Under the pieces are notes generated by a model. The model saw nothing but the letters and a program-made list of their open reading frames with translations, was not told the origin of the DNA and did no database searches. The position numbers and the translations under genes are program-made. Shown piece after piece: positions 31,773-40,163 of a DNA stretch of 64,000 bases. How positions within the stretch are numbered: the stretch's first letter is position 1; every line of letters starts with the position of its first letter. The stretch spans positions 62,001 through 126,000 of the forward strand of contig NZ_SDPU01000018.1 of assembly GCF_004168035.1 (NCBI RefSeq), in the 5' to 3' direction. The stretch comes from Nocardioides iriomotensis (GTDB lineage Bacteria > Actinomycetota > Actinomycetes > Propionibacteriales > Nocardioidaceae).

Positions 31773-33048
31773 GAGCACGTCAGTCATCGACCCGGCCACG
31801 ACCAGCACCGGCCTCCGCGACGGGGCCTTCGGCAACGCCCGCGCGCTGTCCTGCCGCGAGTGCGGCCACGAGGTCGAGCTCGGTCCGCACTACGCCTGTC
31901 CGGAGTGCTTCGGGCCCCTCGAGGTCGCCTACGACTTCCCGACGGTGACCCGCGAGGAGATCGCCGCCGGGCCGCGCAACATCTGGCGCTACAAGGCGCT
32001 GCTCCCGGTGCCCGGCGACATCGAGGAGAGCCCCAACACCGAGCCCGGCTTCACCCGGCTGCTCAGGGCCGACAACCTGGCGGCCGAGCTCGGCCTCACC
32101 AAGCTGTGGGTGAAGGACGACTCGACCAACCCCACCAACTCCTTCAAGGACCGCGTCGTCGCCTGCGCGCTGAGCGCCGCCCGCGAGCTGCACGCGAAGG
32201 TGTTCGCCTGCCCCTCCACCGGCAACCTCGCCAACGCGGTCGCCGCGGCCGGCGCCCGGGCCGGGATCAAGACCGTCGTGTTCATCCCCAGCAACCTGGA
32301 GAAGCCCAAGCAGGTCAACTCGGCGGTGTACACCCCCAACCTCGTCGCGGTCGACGGCAACTACGACGACGTCAACAAGCTCGCCTCCGAGATCGCGGGC
32401 GAGGAGGACGGCTGGGCGTTCGTGAACGTCAACGTGCGGCCGTTCTACGCCGAGGGCTCCAAGACGCTCGGCTACGAGATCGCCGAGCAGCTCGGCTGGC
32501 GGCTGCCGGACCAGATCGTCATCCCGGTCGCGTCCGGCTCGCAGCTGACCAAGGTCGACAAGGCGTTCCAGGAGCTGATCAAGCTCGGCCTCGTCGAGGA
32601 CAGGCCCTACAAGGTCTTCGGCGCCCAGGCCACCGGCTGCTCGCCCGTCTCGGTCGCCTACAAGACCGGCACCGACGCGATCCGCCCCGTGAAGCCCGAC
32701 ACCATCGCCAAGAGCCTGGCCATCGGCAACCCCGCCGACGGCATCTACGTCCTCGACATCTGCCGGCGCACCGGTGGCGCGGTCGAGGACATCACCGACG
32801 ACGAGGTTCGTGAGGGCATCCTGCTGCTCGCCCGCACCGAGGGCGTCTTCACCGAGACCGCGGGCGGGACCACCGTCGGCGTGCTGAAGAAGCTCATCGA
32901 GACCGGCCAGCTCGACCCCGACCTCGAGACCGTCGTGATCAACACCGGCATGGGCCTCAAGACGCTCGACGCCGTCGCGGACCAGGTCGGTCCGGCCGCG
33001 ACCATCGCGCCGTCGTACGACGCCTTTCGCGCCACCGGGCTCGCCTGA
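31771..33048 (+). CDS. thrC: Threonine synthase ThrC
   Basis: The 425-residue PLP enzyme converts O-phosphohomoserine to threonine. It has an N-terminal zinc-ribbon-like C28-x2-C31...C43-x2-C46 and PLP lysine 126 in NPTNSFKDRV. SVAYKTG and AGGTTVGVLKKL lie further on. TTG 31771 is the start, 5 bases after AAGGAGG, directly below a SAM-I riboswitch. Phosphohomoserine is a branch point with methionine, so SAM control is sensible. A sulfur-carrier gene follows 49 bases later. Confidence 0.95.
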   Translation: MSTSVIDPATTSTGLRDGAFGNARALSCRECGHEVELGPHYACPECFGPLEVAYDFPTVTREEIAAGPRNIWRYKALLPVPGDIEESPNTEPGFTRLLRADNLAAELGLTKLWVKDDSTNPTNSFKDRVVACALSAARELHAKVFACPSTGNLANAVAAAGARAGIKTVVFIPSNLEKPKQVNSAVYTPNLVAVDGNYDDVNKLASEIAGEEDGWAFVNVNVRPFYAEGSKTLGYEIAEQLGWRLPDQIVIPVASGSQLTKVDKAFQELIKLGLVEDRPYKVFGAQATGCSPVSVAYKTGTDAIRPVKPDTIAKSLAIGNPADGIYVLDICRRTGGAVEDITDDEVREGILLLARTEGVFTETAGGTTVGVLKKLIETGQLDPDLETVVINTGMGLKTLDAVADQVGPAATIAPSYDAFRATGLA

Positions 33049-33097
33049 GCACGGCCCGTCGCCCTATCGTCGTTACCTCTCGGAACAAGGAGCCACC

Positions 33098-33379
33098 ATG
33101 AGCGTCAGCGTTCGCATCCCGACCATCCTGCGCACCTACACCGGCGGCGAGTCGGAGGTGTCGGCCGACGGCGCGACGCTGGCCGACGTGATCGACGACC
33201 TGGAGGCGAACTTCTCCGGGATCAAGGCGCGCATCCTCGACGACCAGGGCGCCATCCGCCGGTTCGTGAACGTCTACGTCGGCAACGACGACGTCCGGTT
33301 CCTCGAGAACCTCGAGACCAAGACGCCCGAGGGCACCCAGGTCTCGGTCATCCCCGCGGTCGCCGGGGGCAGCTCCTGA
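33098..33379 (+). CDS. CysO/HcyS-like ubiquitin-fold sulfur carrier protein
   Basis: The 93-residue MoaD/ThiS-family protein closely follows mycobacterial CysO (SIPTILRxxTGG near the start, DLEANFSGI, RFVNVYVGNDDVRFL, VIPAVAGG). The functional C-terminal Gly-Gly is followed here by Ser-Ser, so a JAMM-type protease would have to trim it before activation. CysO and HcyS carry sulfur as a thiocarboxylate for cysteine or homocysteine synthesis. Location after riboswitch-controlled thrC fits a methionine link. A fair ribosome site (AAGGAG) precedes ATG. Confidence 0.88.
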   Translation: MSVSVRIPTILRTYTGGESEVSADGATLADVIDDLEANFSGIKARILDDQGAIRRFVNVYVGNDDVRFLENLETKTPEGTQVSVIPAVAGGSS

Positions 33380-33392
33380 GCCTGTCGCTGGG

Positions 33393-33406
33393 CTGAGCGC
33401 GCTCAG
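33393..33406. terminator. Perfect palindrome between convergent genes
   Basis: CTGAGCG-CGCTCAG is a 14-base perfect palindrome overlapping the stop of the minus-strand gene and 14 bases after the sulfur carrier stop. It could be a weak bidirectional terminator; there is no T-tract. Confidence 0.35.
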
Positions 33407-33699
33407 CGGGCCGAGGCGGCCGGACCGGTCTTCCAGGGACCGCCCGCCCACGGCGGCGGACCCTCGTGGGAGTCGTCGGCGCGCCAGGCCTTCTGCTGCT
33501 CCTTCTTCCACGCCTTCCAGGCGTCGAGGTGGGCTCGGCGCTCCTTCTGTGACTGCGGGTGCGGCTGCGGCTTGCCCGAGACCTTCGCGGCGGGCGCCTG
33601 CTCGCTGCCGGTGGCCGAGAGGGTCAGGCCGACCGGGACGGCCGTGCCGACGACGGCGGTGGCCGCGACCGCGGCGACGGTGACCAGAACACCCTTCAC
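33403..33699 (-). CDS. Small secreted or anchored protein, unknown
   Basis: The 98-residue protein starts at GTG 33699 with a hydrophobic signal-like segment (VLVTVAAVAATAVVGTAVPVG). A lysine-, tryptophan- and proline-rich polar part follows (RRAHLDAWKAWKKEQQKAWR, GPPPWAGGPWKTGP). No known domain. It converges with the sulfur carrier gene and may be membrane anchored. Confidence 0.6.
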   Translation of the reverse strand: MKGVLVTVAAVAATAVVGTAVPVGLTLSATGSEQAPAAKVSGKPQPHPQSQKERRAHLDAWKAWKKEQQKAWRADDSHEGPPPWAGGPWKTGPAASAR

Positions 33700-33833
33700 G
33701 CGCTCAGTGTGCGCTCGCTCCTCCGTGCGGATACCCCGAATCCAGGCAAAATTCTCCCCGCGAGGGGCCACTTCGCGCGCGACACGCCTGGAATCCTGGT
33801 GGGAATGTGGCCTCTCGGCCGTAGGAAGGACCT

Positions 33834-34592
33834 GTGTACGGGGACCGGGCGGAGCCTGTCGAGGCGGCGACGGCGTTCGTGCGCGCCCACTTCCCGGAGG
33901 CGTCCGCGGCGTTCGTCGGCGGCAGCGTGCTCACCGAGCACCGCACCCCGACCTCGGACCTCGACGTCACGGTGGTCCTCGACCAGGGCGTCGTGGTCGC
34001 GTCGAGCGGGCTGACCGCGCCGTACCGCGACACCCTCGAGCACGACGGCTGGGTCGTCGAGGCGTTCGTGCACGACCGGGCCAGCCTCGAGCACTACATG
34101 GCCAAGGACCTCGCCCGGCGGGTGCCGACGATGATGCGGCTGGTCGCCGACAGCGTGGTGCTCGTCGACCACGACGGCATCGCCGCGGAGCTCCGGGCGC
34201 GGGCGCGCGAGCTGCTCGACGCGGGGCCGGCGCCGTACGACGAGGCCGAGCTGGCCATGGCGCGGTACCTGCTCACCGACCTGCTCGACGACATGGCGGG
34301 CAGCGAGCAGGAGGACGAGCTGGTGTACCTCGCCAACGAGGTCGTGGTCGAGACCGCCCGGCTCGCGCTGGTGGCGGGCGGGCACTGGTCGAGCAAGGGC
34401 AAGGCGCTGGCCCGGACGCTGCGGCAGGTCGAACCCGACCTGGCCGAGCGACTGGTCAACGGGCACCGGCACGTCGTCGTGTACGGCGACACCGCGGTGC
34501 TGCACCGGGCTGCGGTCGACGTGCTGATGCGGGTCGGCGGCCCGTTGCTCGTGGGTCACCGGCTGGGTGGGGAGACCGATTCGTCCCGATAG
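33834..34592 (+). CDS. Nucleotidyltransferase-domain protein
   Basis: The 252-residue protein starts at GTG and has the nucleotidyltransferase signature FVGGSVLTEHRTPTSDLDVTVVL (about 27-49), with GGS and the metal-binding DLD. A helical C-terminal domain follows. The fold is shared by aminoglycoside adenylyltransferases, antitoxins of the MNT type and others; the target is unknown. The 5' end holds GAGCCTGTCGAG, resembling the core of the repeat at 6021. Confidence 0.8.
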   Translation: MYGDRAEPVEAATAFVRAHFPEASAAFVGGSVLTEHRTPTSDLDVTVVLDQGVVVASSGLTAPYRDTLEHDGWVVEAFVHDRASLEHYMAKDLARRVPTMMRLVADSVVLVDHDGIAAELRARARELLDAGPAPYDEAELAMARYLLTDLLDDMAGSEQEDELVYLANEVVVETARLALVAGGHWSSKGKALARTLRQVEPDLAERLVNGHRHVVVYGDTAVLHRAAVDVLMRVGGPLLVGHRLGGETDSSR

Positions 34593-34601
34593 CCTGCGGT
34601 C

Positions 34602-35465
34602 ATGGCTGACGTGCTGCTCGCGACCTGTGCCGAGCTCCCCGAGGGCGAGCCGGGCGGGGACCTGCTCCTCGACGCCCTGGCCGAGCGCGGGGTGAGCGCC
34701 CGCTTCGCGGCCTGGGACGACCCGGCCGTCGACTGGTCGGCGGCCCGGCTGGTCATGGTCCGCAGCACCTGGGACTACGACGGCCGGCGCGACGACTTCC
34801 TGGCCTGGTGCCGCGGCGTCGGGGACCGGTTGGTCAACGACGTGCACGCGATCGCGTGGAACACCGACAAGGCCTACCTCGTCGACATGGGGCAGACCTC
34901 GCTGCCCGTCGTGCCGACCGTCGCGGTCGACGAGGAGGGGGAGATCGCTCCCGCTGTCGCCGCGTTCGCACCGGCCGTGGTGAAGCCGCGCGTCGGCGCG
35001 GGTGGCCGCGGCGTCGTGGTGTTCGACGGGCAGCCCGGCGGCCCCGAGGGACTCGACGAGTCGCACATCGAGGTCGGTCCTTGGGTCGTCCAACCCCTGG
35101 TCGACTCGGTGCGCACCGAGGGCGAGACGTCCGTGTTCGTGTTCGGCGGCGACGTGGTCTCGCAGGTGCAGAAGCGCCCTCTCGGAGACGAGATCCGCGT
35201 GCACGAGGAGTTCGGCGGCAGCTCCGTCCCGGTGCCGGTGAGCGCCGAGGCCGCCCAGCTCGCGGTCGAGACGGTGCAGGTGGCCGAGGACCTGCTCGGC
35301 GTGCCCCTGCCCTACGCCCGCGTCGACCTGATGCGCCTGGCCGACGGCCGGCTGGCGCTCAGCGAGCTCGAGCTCACCGAGCCCGGGCTCTACCTCGAGG
35401 TGGTGCCGGCCAACGCCGGGGCGTTCGCCGACCTGGTCGTGGACCTGCTCGACGCGCCCGCCTGA
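34602..35465 (+). CDS. ATP-grasp domain protein (RimK / cycloserine-type)
   Basis: The 287-residue protein has an ATP-grasp fold: VRSTWDYDGRRDDFLAWC at the N-terminus, PAVVKPRVGAGGRGVVVF (ATP lysine and glycine loop) and ARVDLMRLADGRLALSELELTEPGLYLEV with metal-binding glutamates. Such proteins ligate carboxylates to amines or thiols, and these short forms have no known substrate. It begins 9 bases after the previous gene. Its 3' end overlaps the minus-strand FMN reductase gene by 76 bases. Confidence 0.85.
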   Translation: MADVLLATCAELPEGEPGGDLLLDALAERGVSARFAAWDDPAVDWSAARLVMVRSTWDYDGRRDDFLAWCRGVGDRLVNDVHAIAWNTDKAYLVDMGQTSLPVVPTVAVDEEGEIAPAVAAFAPAVVKPRVGAGGRGVVVFDGQPGGPEGLDESHIEVGPWVVQPLVDSVRTEGETSVFVFGGDVVSQVQKRPLGDEIRVHEEFGGSSVPVPVSAEAAQLAVETVQVAEDLLGVPLPYARVDLMRLADGRLALSELELTEPGLYLEVVPANAGAFADLVVDLLDAPA

Positions 35466-35989
35466 ACCGCCGCGACGACGCCGGCCAGGTGGGCGTCCTG
35501 CCAGCCGCCGACCGCGCCCGCCACGTCGTCGTGCTCGGCCAGCTGGCGCTCGGTCAGCACGACCGACGGCACCGGCAGCGTTCCGCCGAGCTCGCCCAGC
35601 ACCCAGCGCAGGTGCAGGTCGGTCATCGTCGCGTGCACCGGCGACCCCGCGACGACCACCGGGACCACGACGGTGCCCCGCAGCCCGTCGCCGGCGAGCG
35701 TGTCGAGGAAGAGCTTGAGCAGGCCGGTGAAGGAGCCCTTGTACGCCGGGGTCGCCACCACCAGGACCCGCGAGTCCGTCACGGCGACCTGGGCAGCGGC
35801 GTCGCCCGCGCGGTCGGCGAGCTCGATCAGGGCGGTGTCGTCGGCGGGCAGGTCGAGCGCGGCCCGGACGGACTCGACGACGTGCGCGCTGACCCGCGCC
35901 GTCCGTGAGCCGGGCGCAGGGTTGCCGACCAGCCCGACCACGGCCGGGTTGTCGGGGGTGGCGGCGCTGGCAGCGGGGGTGGTGCTCAT
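35390..35989 (-). CDS. NAD(P)H-dependent FMN reductase-like flavoprotein
   Basis: The 199-residue protein has the flavodoxin-like features of SsuE/MsuE reductases: GLVGNPAPGSRTARVS (phosphate loop), VVATPAYKGSFTGLLKLFLD (flavin-binding) and VVPVVVAGSPVHATMTDLHLRWVL. These enzymes supply reduced FMN to monooxygenases, often for sulfur compounds. A strong hairpin and a T-run on this strand lie 75 to 105 bases above the ATG. Confidence 0.85.
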   Translation of the reverse strand: MSTTPAASAATPDNPAVVGLVGNPAPGSRTARVSAHVVESVRAALDLPADDTALIELADRAGDAAAQVAVTDSRVLVVATPAYKGSFTGLLKLFLDTLAGDGLRGTVVVPVVVAGSPVHATMTDLHLRWVLGELGGTLPVPSVVLTERQLAEHDDVAGAVGGWQDAHLAGVVAAVQAGASSRSTTRSANAPALAGTTSR

Positions 35990-36063
35990 GGGGGGAGGTC
36001 CTCCCTGTCGTGGAGCTCGATGTCTTAATGTCTATCCAAAGACTAGACAATTGAGGACGCACG

Positions 36064-36098
36064 AAAAAGGCCGGGGCGGTGAAGTCACCGCCCCGGCC
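36064..36098 (-). terminator. Strong terminator-like hairpin, minus strand
   Basis: GGCCGGGGCGGTGA (36069-36082) pairs perfectly with TCACCGCCCCGGCC (36085-36098). On the minus strand the stem is followed by TTTTT (36068-36064), the classic intrinsic terminator form. It lies upstream of the FMN reductase start, so it may end a leader, a small RNA or an antisense transcript. Confidence 0.75.
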
Positions 36099-36253
36099 GA
36101 AACCCCGTCGCACCCACGAGGTGTGATCAGGCTAATTCGGCCCCGAAAGGGGGGTCAATGGCCCGGATACACCATCCCTCATGGTCTAGACCGTGGCCCG
36201 ATCGGTGGTGGTGGCGACCGCGGAGGGTCGCGAGGCGGCCTCCTGGGCTCGCC

Positions 36254-36279
36254 TTGCACTCGCAGGGTGCGAGTGCTAA
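36254..36279 (+). promoter_or_regulatory. CIRCE operator 1 of groEL
   Basis: The arms TTGCACTC and GAGTGCTAA, separated by 9 bases, match the TTAGCACTC-N9-GAGTGCTAA consensus bound by the heat-shock repressor HrcA, with one arm slightly degenerate. Confidence 0.85.
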
Positions 36280-36286
36280 GAATTGG

Positions 36287-36313
36287 TTAGCACTCTCAGG
36301 CTGAGAGTGCCAC
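36287..36313 (+). promoter_or_regulatory. CIRCE operator 2 of groEL
   Basis: TTAGCACTC and GAGTGCCAC are separated by 9 bases, another HrcA-type operator, 7 bases after the first. The right arm keeps the core GAGTGC. Tandem operators suggest tight heat-shock control of the downstream groEL. Confidence 0.85.
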
Positions 36314-36423
36314 TACGAATGGACCGGACCGATGAGGTCCCGGACGTCGGCGGGAAGGGTCCGCCGGTCTCGCCGGGGCCGTCCGTCGCGGGCATCGCCC
36401 GGACCACCCCCATCAACGCGTGA

Positions 36424-38064
<1,641 letters not shown>

Positions 38065-38095
38065 GTCCCGCCGCACCAGCGACACAGCACCACCT

Positions 38096-38125
38096 GGGAG
38101 CCCCTGCCGCACGGCAGGGGCTCCC
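38096..38125 (+). terminator. Terminator after groEL
   Basis: GGGAGCCCCTGCCG (38096-38109) and CGGCAGGGGCTCCC (38112-38125) form a perfect 14-bp stem 31 bases after the groEL stop. It lacks a strong T-run. The convergent membrane gene ends 12 bases further on. Confidence 0.75.
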
Positions 38126-38137
38126 GTGTGTTCGGCG

Positions 38138-38482
38138 TCAGGTGCCGGCGGCGGCGCGGGCGTCGACGCGGAACCCGACGTCGACGACCGTCAGCAGCAC
38201 GACCGCCACCGCGAGCAGCGGGACGAGGATCGTCCAGGCGGTCGCGGGCACGCCGACCACGGCGCCGATGAGGATCAGCACGTCACCGACCACCGGGTTG
38301 CGGTCGACCAGCACCATCCCGCCGATCACGCCGGTGGTCGCGAGCGCGAGCGAGCCGAACCAGAAGCCCAGGCCGGTCAGGCCCGCGTCGAGGTGGGCGA
38401 CGGTCTCCAGGGCGCAGAAGGCGGCGTAGACCAGACCGAGGAGTCCCTGGGTGCGACGGGTCCAGCGCTCGCGCCGACCCAT
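38138..38482 (-). CDS. Small membrane protein, unknown
   Basis: The 114-residue protein starts MGRRERWTRRTQ, with about four membrane segments (GLLGLVYAAFCALETVAHL; GFWFGSLALATTGVIGGMVLV; VVGDVLILIGAVVGVPATAW; ILVPLLAVAVVLLTVVDV). The basic N-terminus favours an inside orientation. It starts 5 bases after the alkB-like stop and could be co-transcribed with it. No family recognised. Confidence 0.7.
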   Translation of the reverse strand: MGRRERWTRRTQGLLGLVYAAFCALETVAHLDAGLTGLGFWFGSLALATTGVIGGMVLVDRNPVVGDVLILIGAVVGVPATAWTILVPLLAVAVVLLTVVDVGFRVDARAAAGT

Positions 38483-38486
38483 GGGG

Positions 38487-39122
38487 TCAGCGTACGCCTC
38501 GGGGCCGGTACTGGATGCTGATCCGCGGGCCCACCCCCTGACTGGTCTTGAGCACGGCGTGCTCCCAGGTGCGCTGGCAGGAGCCGCCCATCACCAGCAG
38601 GTCGCCGTGGCCCATGGCGAACGAGATGGACGCCCCACCGAGCCGCGGTCGCAGCGAGAGCCGCCGGGTGTCGCCGAGGGAGACGATCGCGACCATCGTG
38701 TCCTCGGTCCTGGACCGTCCGATCGTGTCGCCGTGCCACGCCACGCTGTCGCGGCCGTCGCGGTAGTAGCACAGGCCGGAGGTCCGGAACGGCTCGCCGA
38801 GCTCGGGGGAGTAGTGCCGGCTCAGCGTCTCGCGCGCCTCGACGAGGGCGGGGTCGGGCAGCGGGTCGTCCTCGCCGTAGAAGCACAGCAGGCGCGGGAC
38901 GTCGACGACCCGGTCGTACATCTGGCGGCGTTCGGCGTACCACGGCACGTCGCGCACGAGCCGGGCGAACAGCTCGTCGGCGCCGCGCAGCCAGCCCGGC
39001 CGGACGTCGACCCAGGCGCCGCGGTCGAGCGGGTGCCGCTGCACCGCCCCGGCGAGCGCGCCGACCGAGACCCGGTCGGTGGCGGGCTCGTCGAAGAGGG
39101 AGGTCTGGAAGTCGACGGTCAT
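38487..39122 (-). CDS. AlkB-like 2-oxoglutarate/Fe(II) dioxygenase
   Basis: The 211-residue protein matches the AlkB DNA-repair dioxygenases: iron ligands His130 and Asp132 (VAWHGD) and His188 (WEHAVLK), and 2-oxoglutarate-binding arginines in PRISIQYRPRG (Arg200 and Arg206). Such enzymes oxidatively remove alkyl groups from DNA bases. ATG 39122 is chosen because an in-frame alternative (39185) would include the SOS-like box at 39142. The box suggests damage-induced expression. Confidence 0.9.
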   Translation of the reverse strand: MTVDFQTSLFDEPATDRVSVGALAGAVQRHPLDRGAWVDVRPGWLRGADELFARLVRDVPWYAERRQMYDRVVDVPRLLCFYGEDDPLPDPALVEARETLSRHYSPELGEPFRTSGLCYYRDGRDSVAWHGDTIGRSRTEDTMVAIVSLGDTRRLSLRPRLGGASISFAMGHGDLLVMGGSCQRTWEHAVLKTSQGVGPRISIQYRPRGVR

Positions 39123-39141
39123 GGGTCCACGGTACGTCGAT

Positions 39142-39157
39142 TCGAACACATGTTCTA
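39142..39157. promoter_or_regulatory. LexA/SOS-box-like site upstream of alkB homologue
   Basis: TCGAACACATGTTCTA lies 20 bases before the alkB-like start. It agrees with the actinobacterial SOS pattern TCGAAC-N4-GTTCGA at all but the last two half-site bases, so it would be bound by LexA. Confidence 0.65.
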
Positions 39158-39350
39158 GTGCCCGAGGGGAGCTGTGGACCACCATGACCCCGACGAGAAC
39201 CGCCCGGACGCGTCAGGGTCGGATCAGGGCTGGACCAGGGATCGTGGGGTGCGAAATCCAGTGTCGGGAGCGATGCGTACACGAGATCGTTGTCCCCGAC
39301 GACGCGCGGCCCTGGGACGGCCGCGCGACCGGGACGAGAGAGGAACCGTC

Positions 39351-40163
39351 GTGACCGACACGAGCACCACCCCCCAGGACCCCACCGGGGCCGACCCGAG
39401 ACCGTCCGGGCCGGCCGCCCGGGTGCAGAACCTCACCAAGACCTACGGCTCGGGCCAGGCGAAGGTGGTCGCGCTGGACGACGTGACCCTGGACCTGCAC
39501 CGCGGCGAGTTCACCGCCGTGATGGGCCCGTCGGGCTCGGGCAAGTCGACCCTGATGCATTGCTGCGCCGCGCTCGACACCGCGACCAGCGGCTCGGTGC
39601 TCATCGGCGACACCGACCTGTCCAGGCTGAAGGACAAGGAGCTGACCCGGCTGCGGCGGGACCAGATCGGGTTCGTCTTCCAGTCGTTCAACCTGGTGCC
39701 GACGCTGACCGCCGAGGAGAACATCCTGCTGCCGCTCTCCATCGCCGGCCGCAAGCCCGACGCCGACTGGTACCGCACGGTCATCGAGACCGTCGGCCTC
39801 CAGGACCGTCTCGACCACCGCCCCAACCAGCTCTCCGGCGGCCAGCAGCAGCGCGTCGCCGTGGCGCGTGCGCTCGCGAGCCGGCCGGCGATCGTCTTCG
39901 CCGACGAGCCGACCGGCAACCTCGACAGCCGCTCCGGCGCGGAGGTGCTCACCCTGCTGCGTCGTTCCGTGGACGAGTTCGGCCAGACCATCGTCATGGT
40001 CACCCACGACCCGGTCGCGGCGGCGTTCACCGACCGTGTGGTGTTCCTCGCCGACGGCAAGGTCGTCGACGAGATCCGCGAGCCCGACCGCGAGACGGTC
40101 CTGGACCGGATGACCCGCATGGACGCCCGCCAGCTCGACCGCCTCGCGGGGGCGCAGGCCTGA
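39351..40163 (+). CDS. ABC transporter ATP-binding protein (MacB/LolD type)
   Basis: The 270-residue ATPase has Walker A GPSGSGKS, signature LSGGQQQR and Walker B VFADEPTGNL. RDQIGFVFQSFNLVPTLTAEENI is characteristic of the LolD/MacB group. GTG 39351 follows AGAGGAAC, a good ribosome site. It overlaps the permease gene by 3 bases (TGATG), so the pair acts together. The pair likely exports a lipid, peptide or drug, or works in envelope remodelling. Confidence 0.92.
   Translation: MTDTSTTPQDPTGADPRPSGPAARVQNLTKTYGSGQAKVVALDDVTLDLHRGEFTAVMGPSGSGKSTLMHCCAALDTATSGSVLIGDTDLSRLKDKELTRLRRDQIGFVFQSFNLVPTLTAEENILLPLSIAGRKPDADWYRTVIETVGLQDRLDHRPNQLSGGQQQRVAVARALASRPAIVFADEPTGNLDSRSGAEVLTLLRRSVDEFGQTIVMVTHDPVAAAFTDRVVFLADGKVVDEIREPDRETVLDRMTRMDARQLDRLAGAQA

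Noticed and set aside
33846..33860. Third coding copy of the 6021 repeat
   Set aside because: A 12-base match only; compatible with chance in this composition.
34575..34590. Fourth copy of the palindromic element
   Set aside because: Only a short GATTCGTCCC match inside a coding end, with no second arm or core.
36100..36180. 6C small RNA
   Set aside because: Only one run of six C is found on the minus strand; the second C-loop expected of 6C RNA is not seen.
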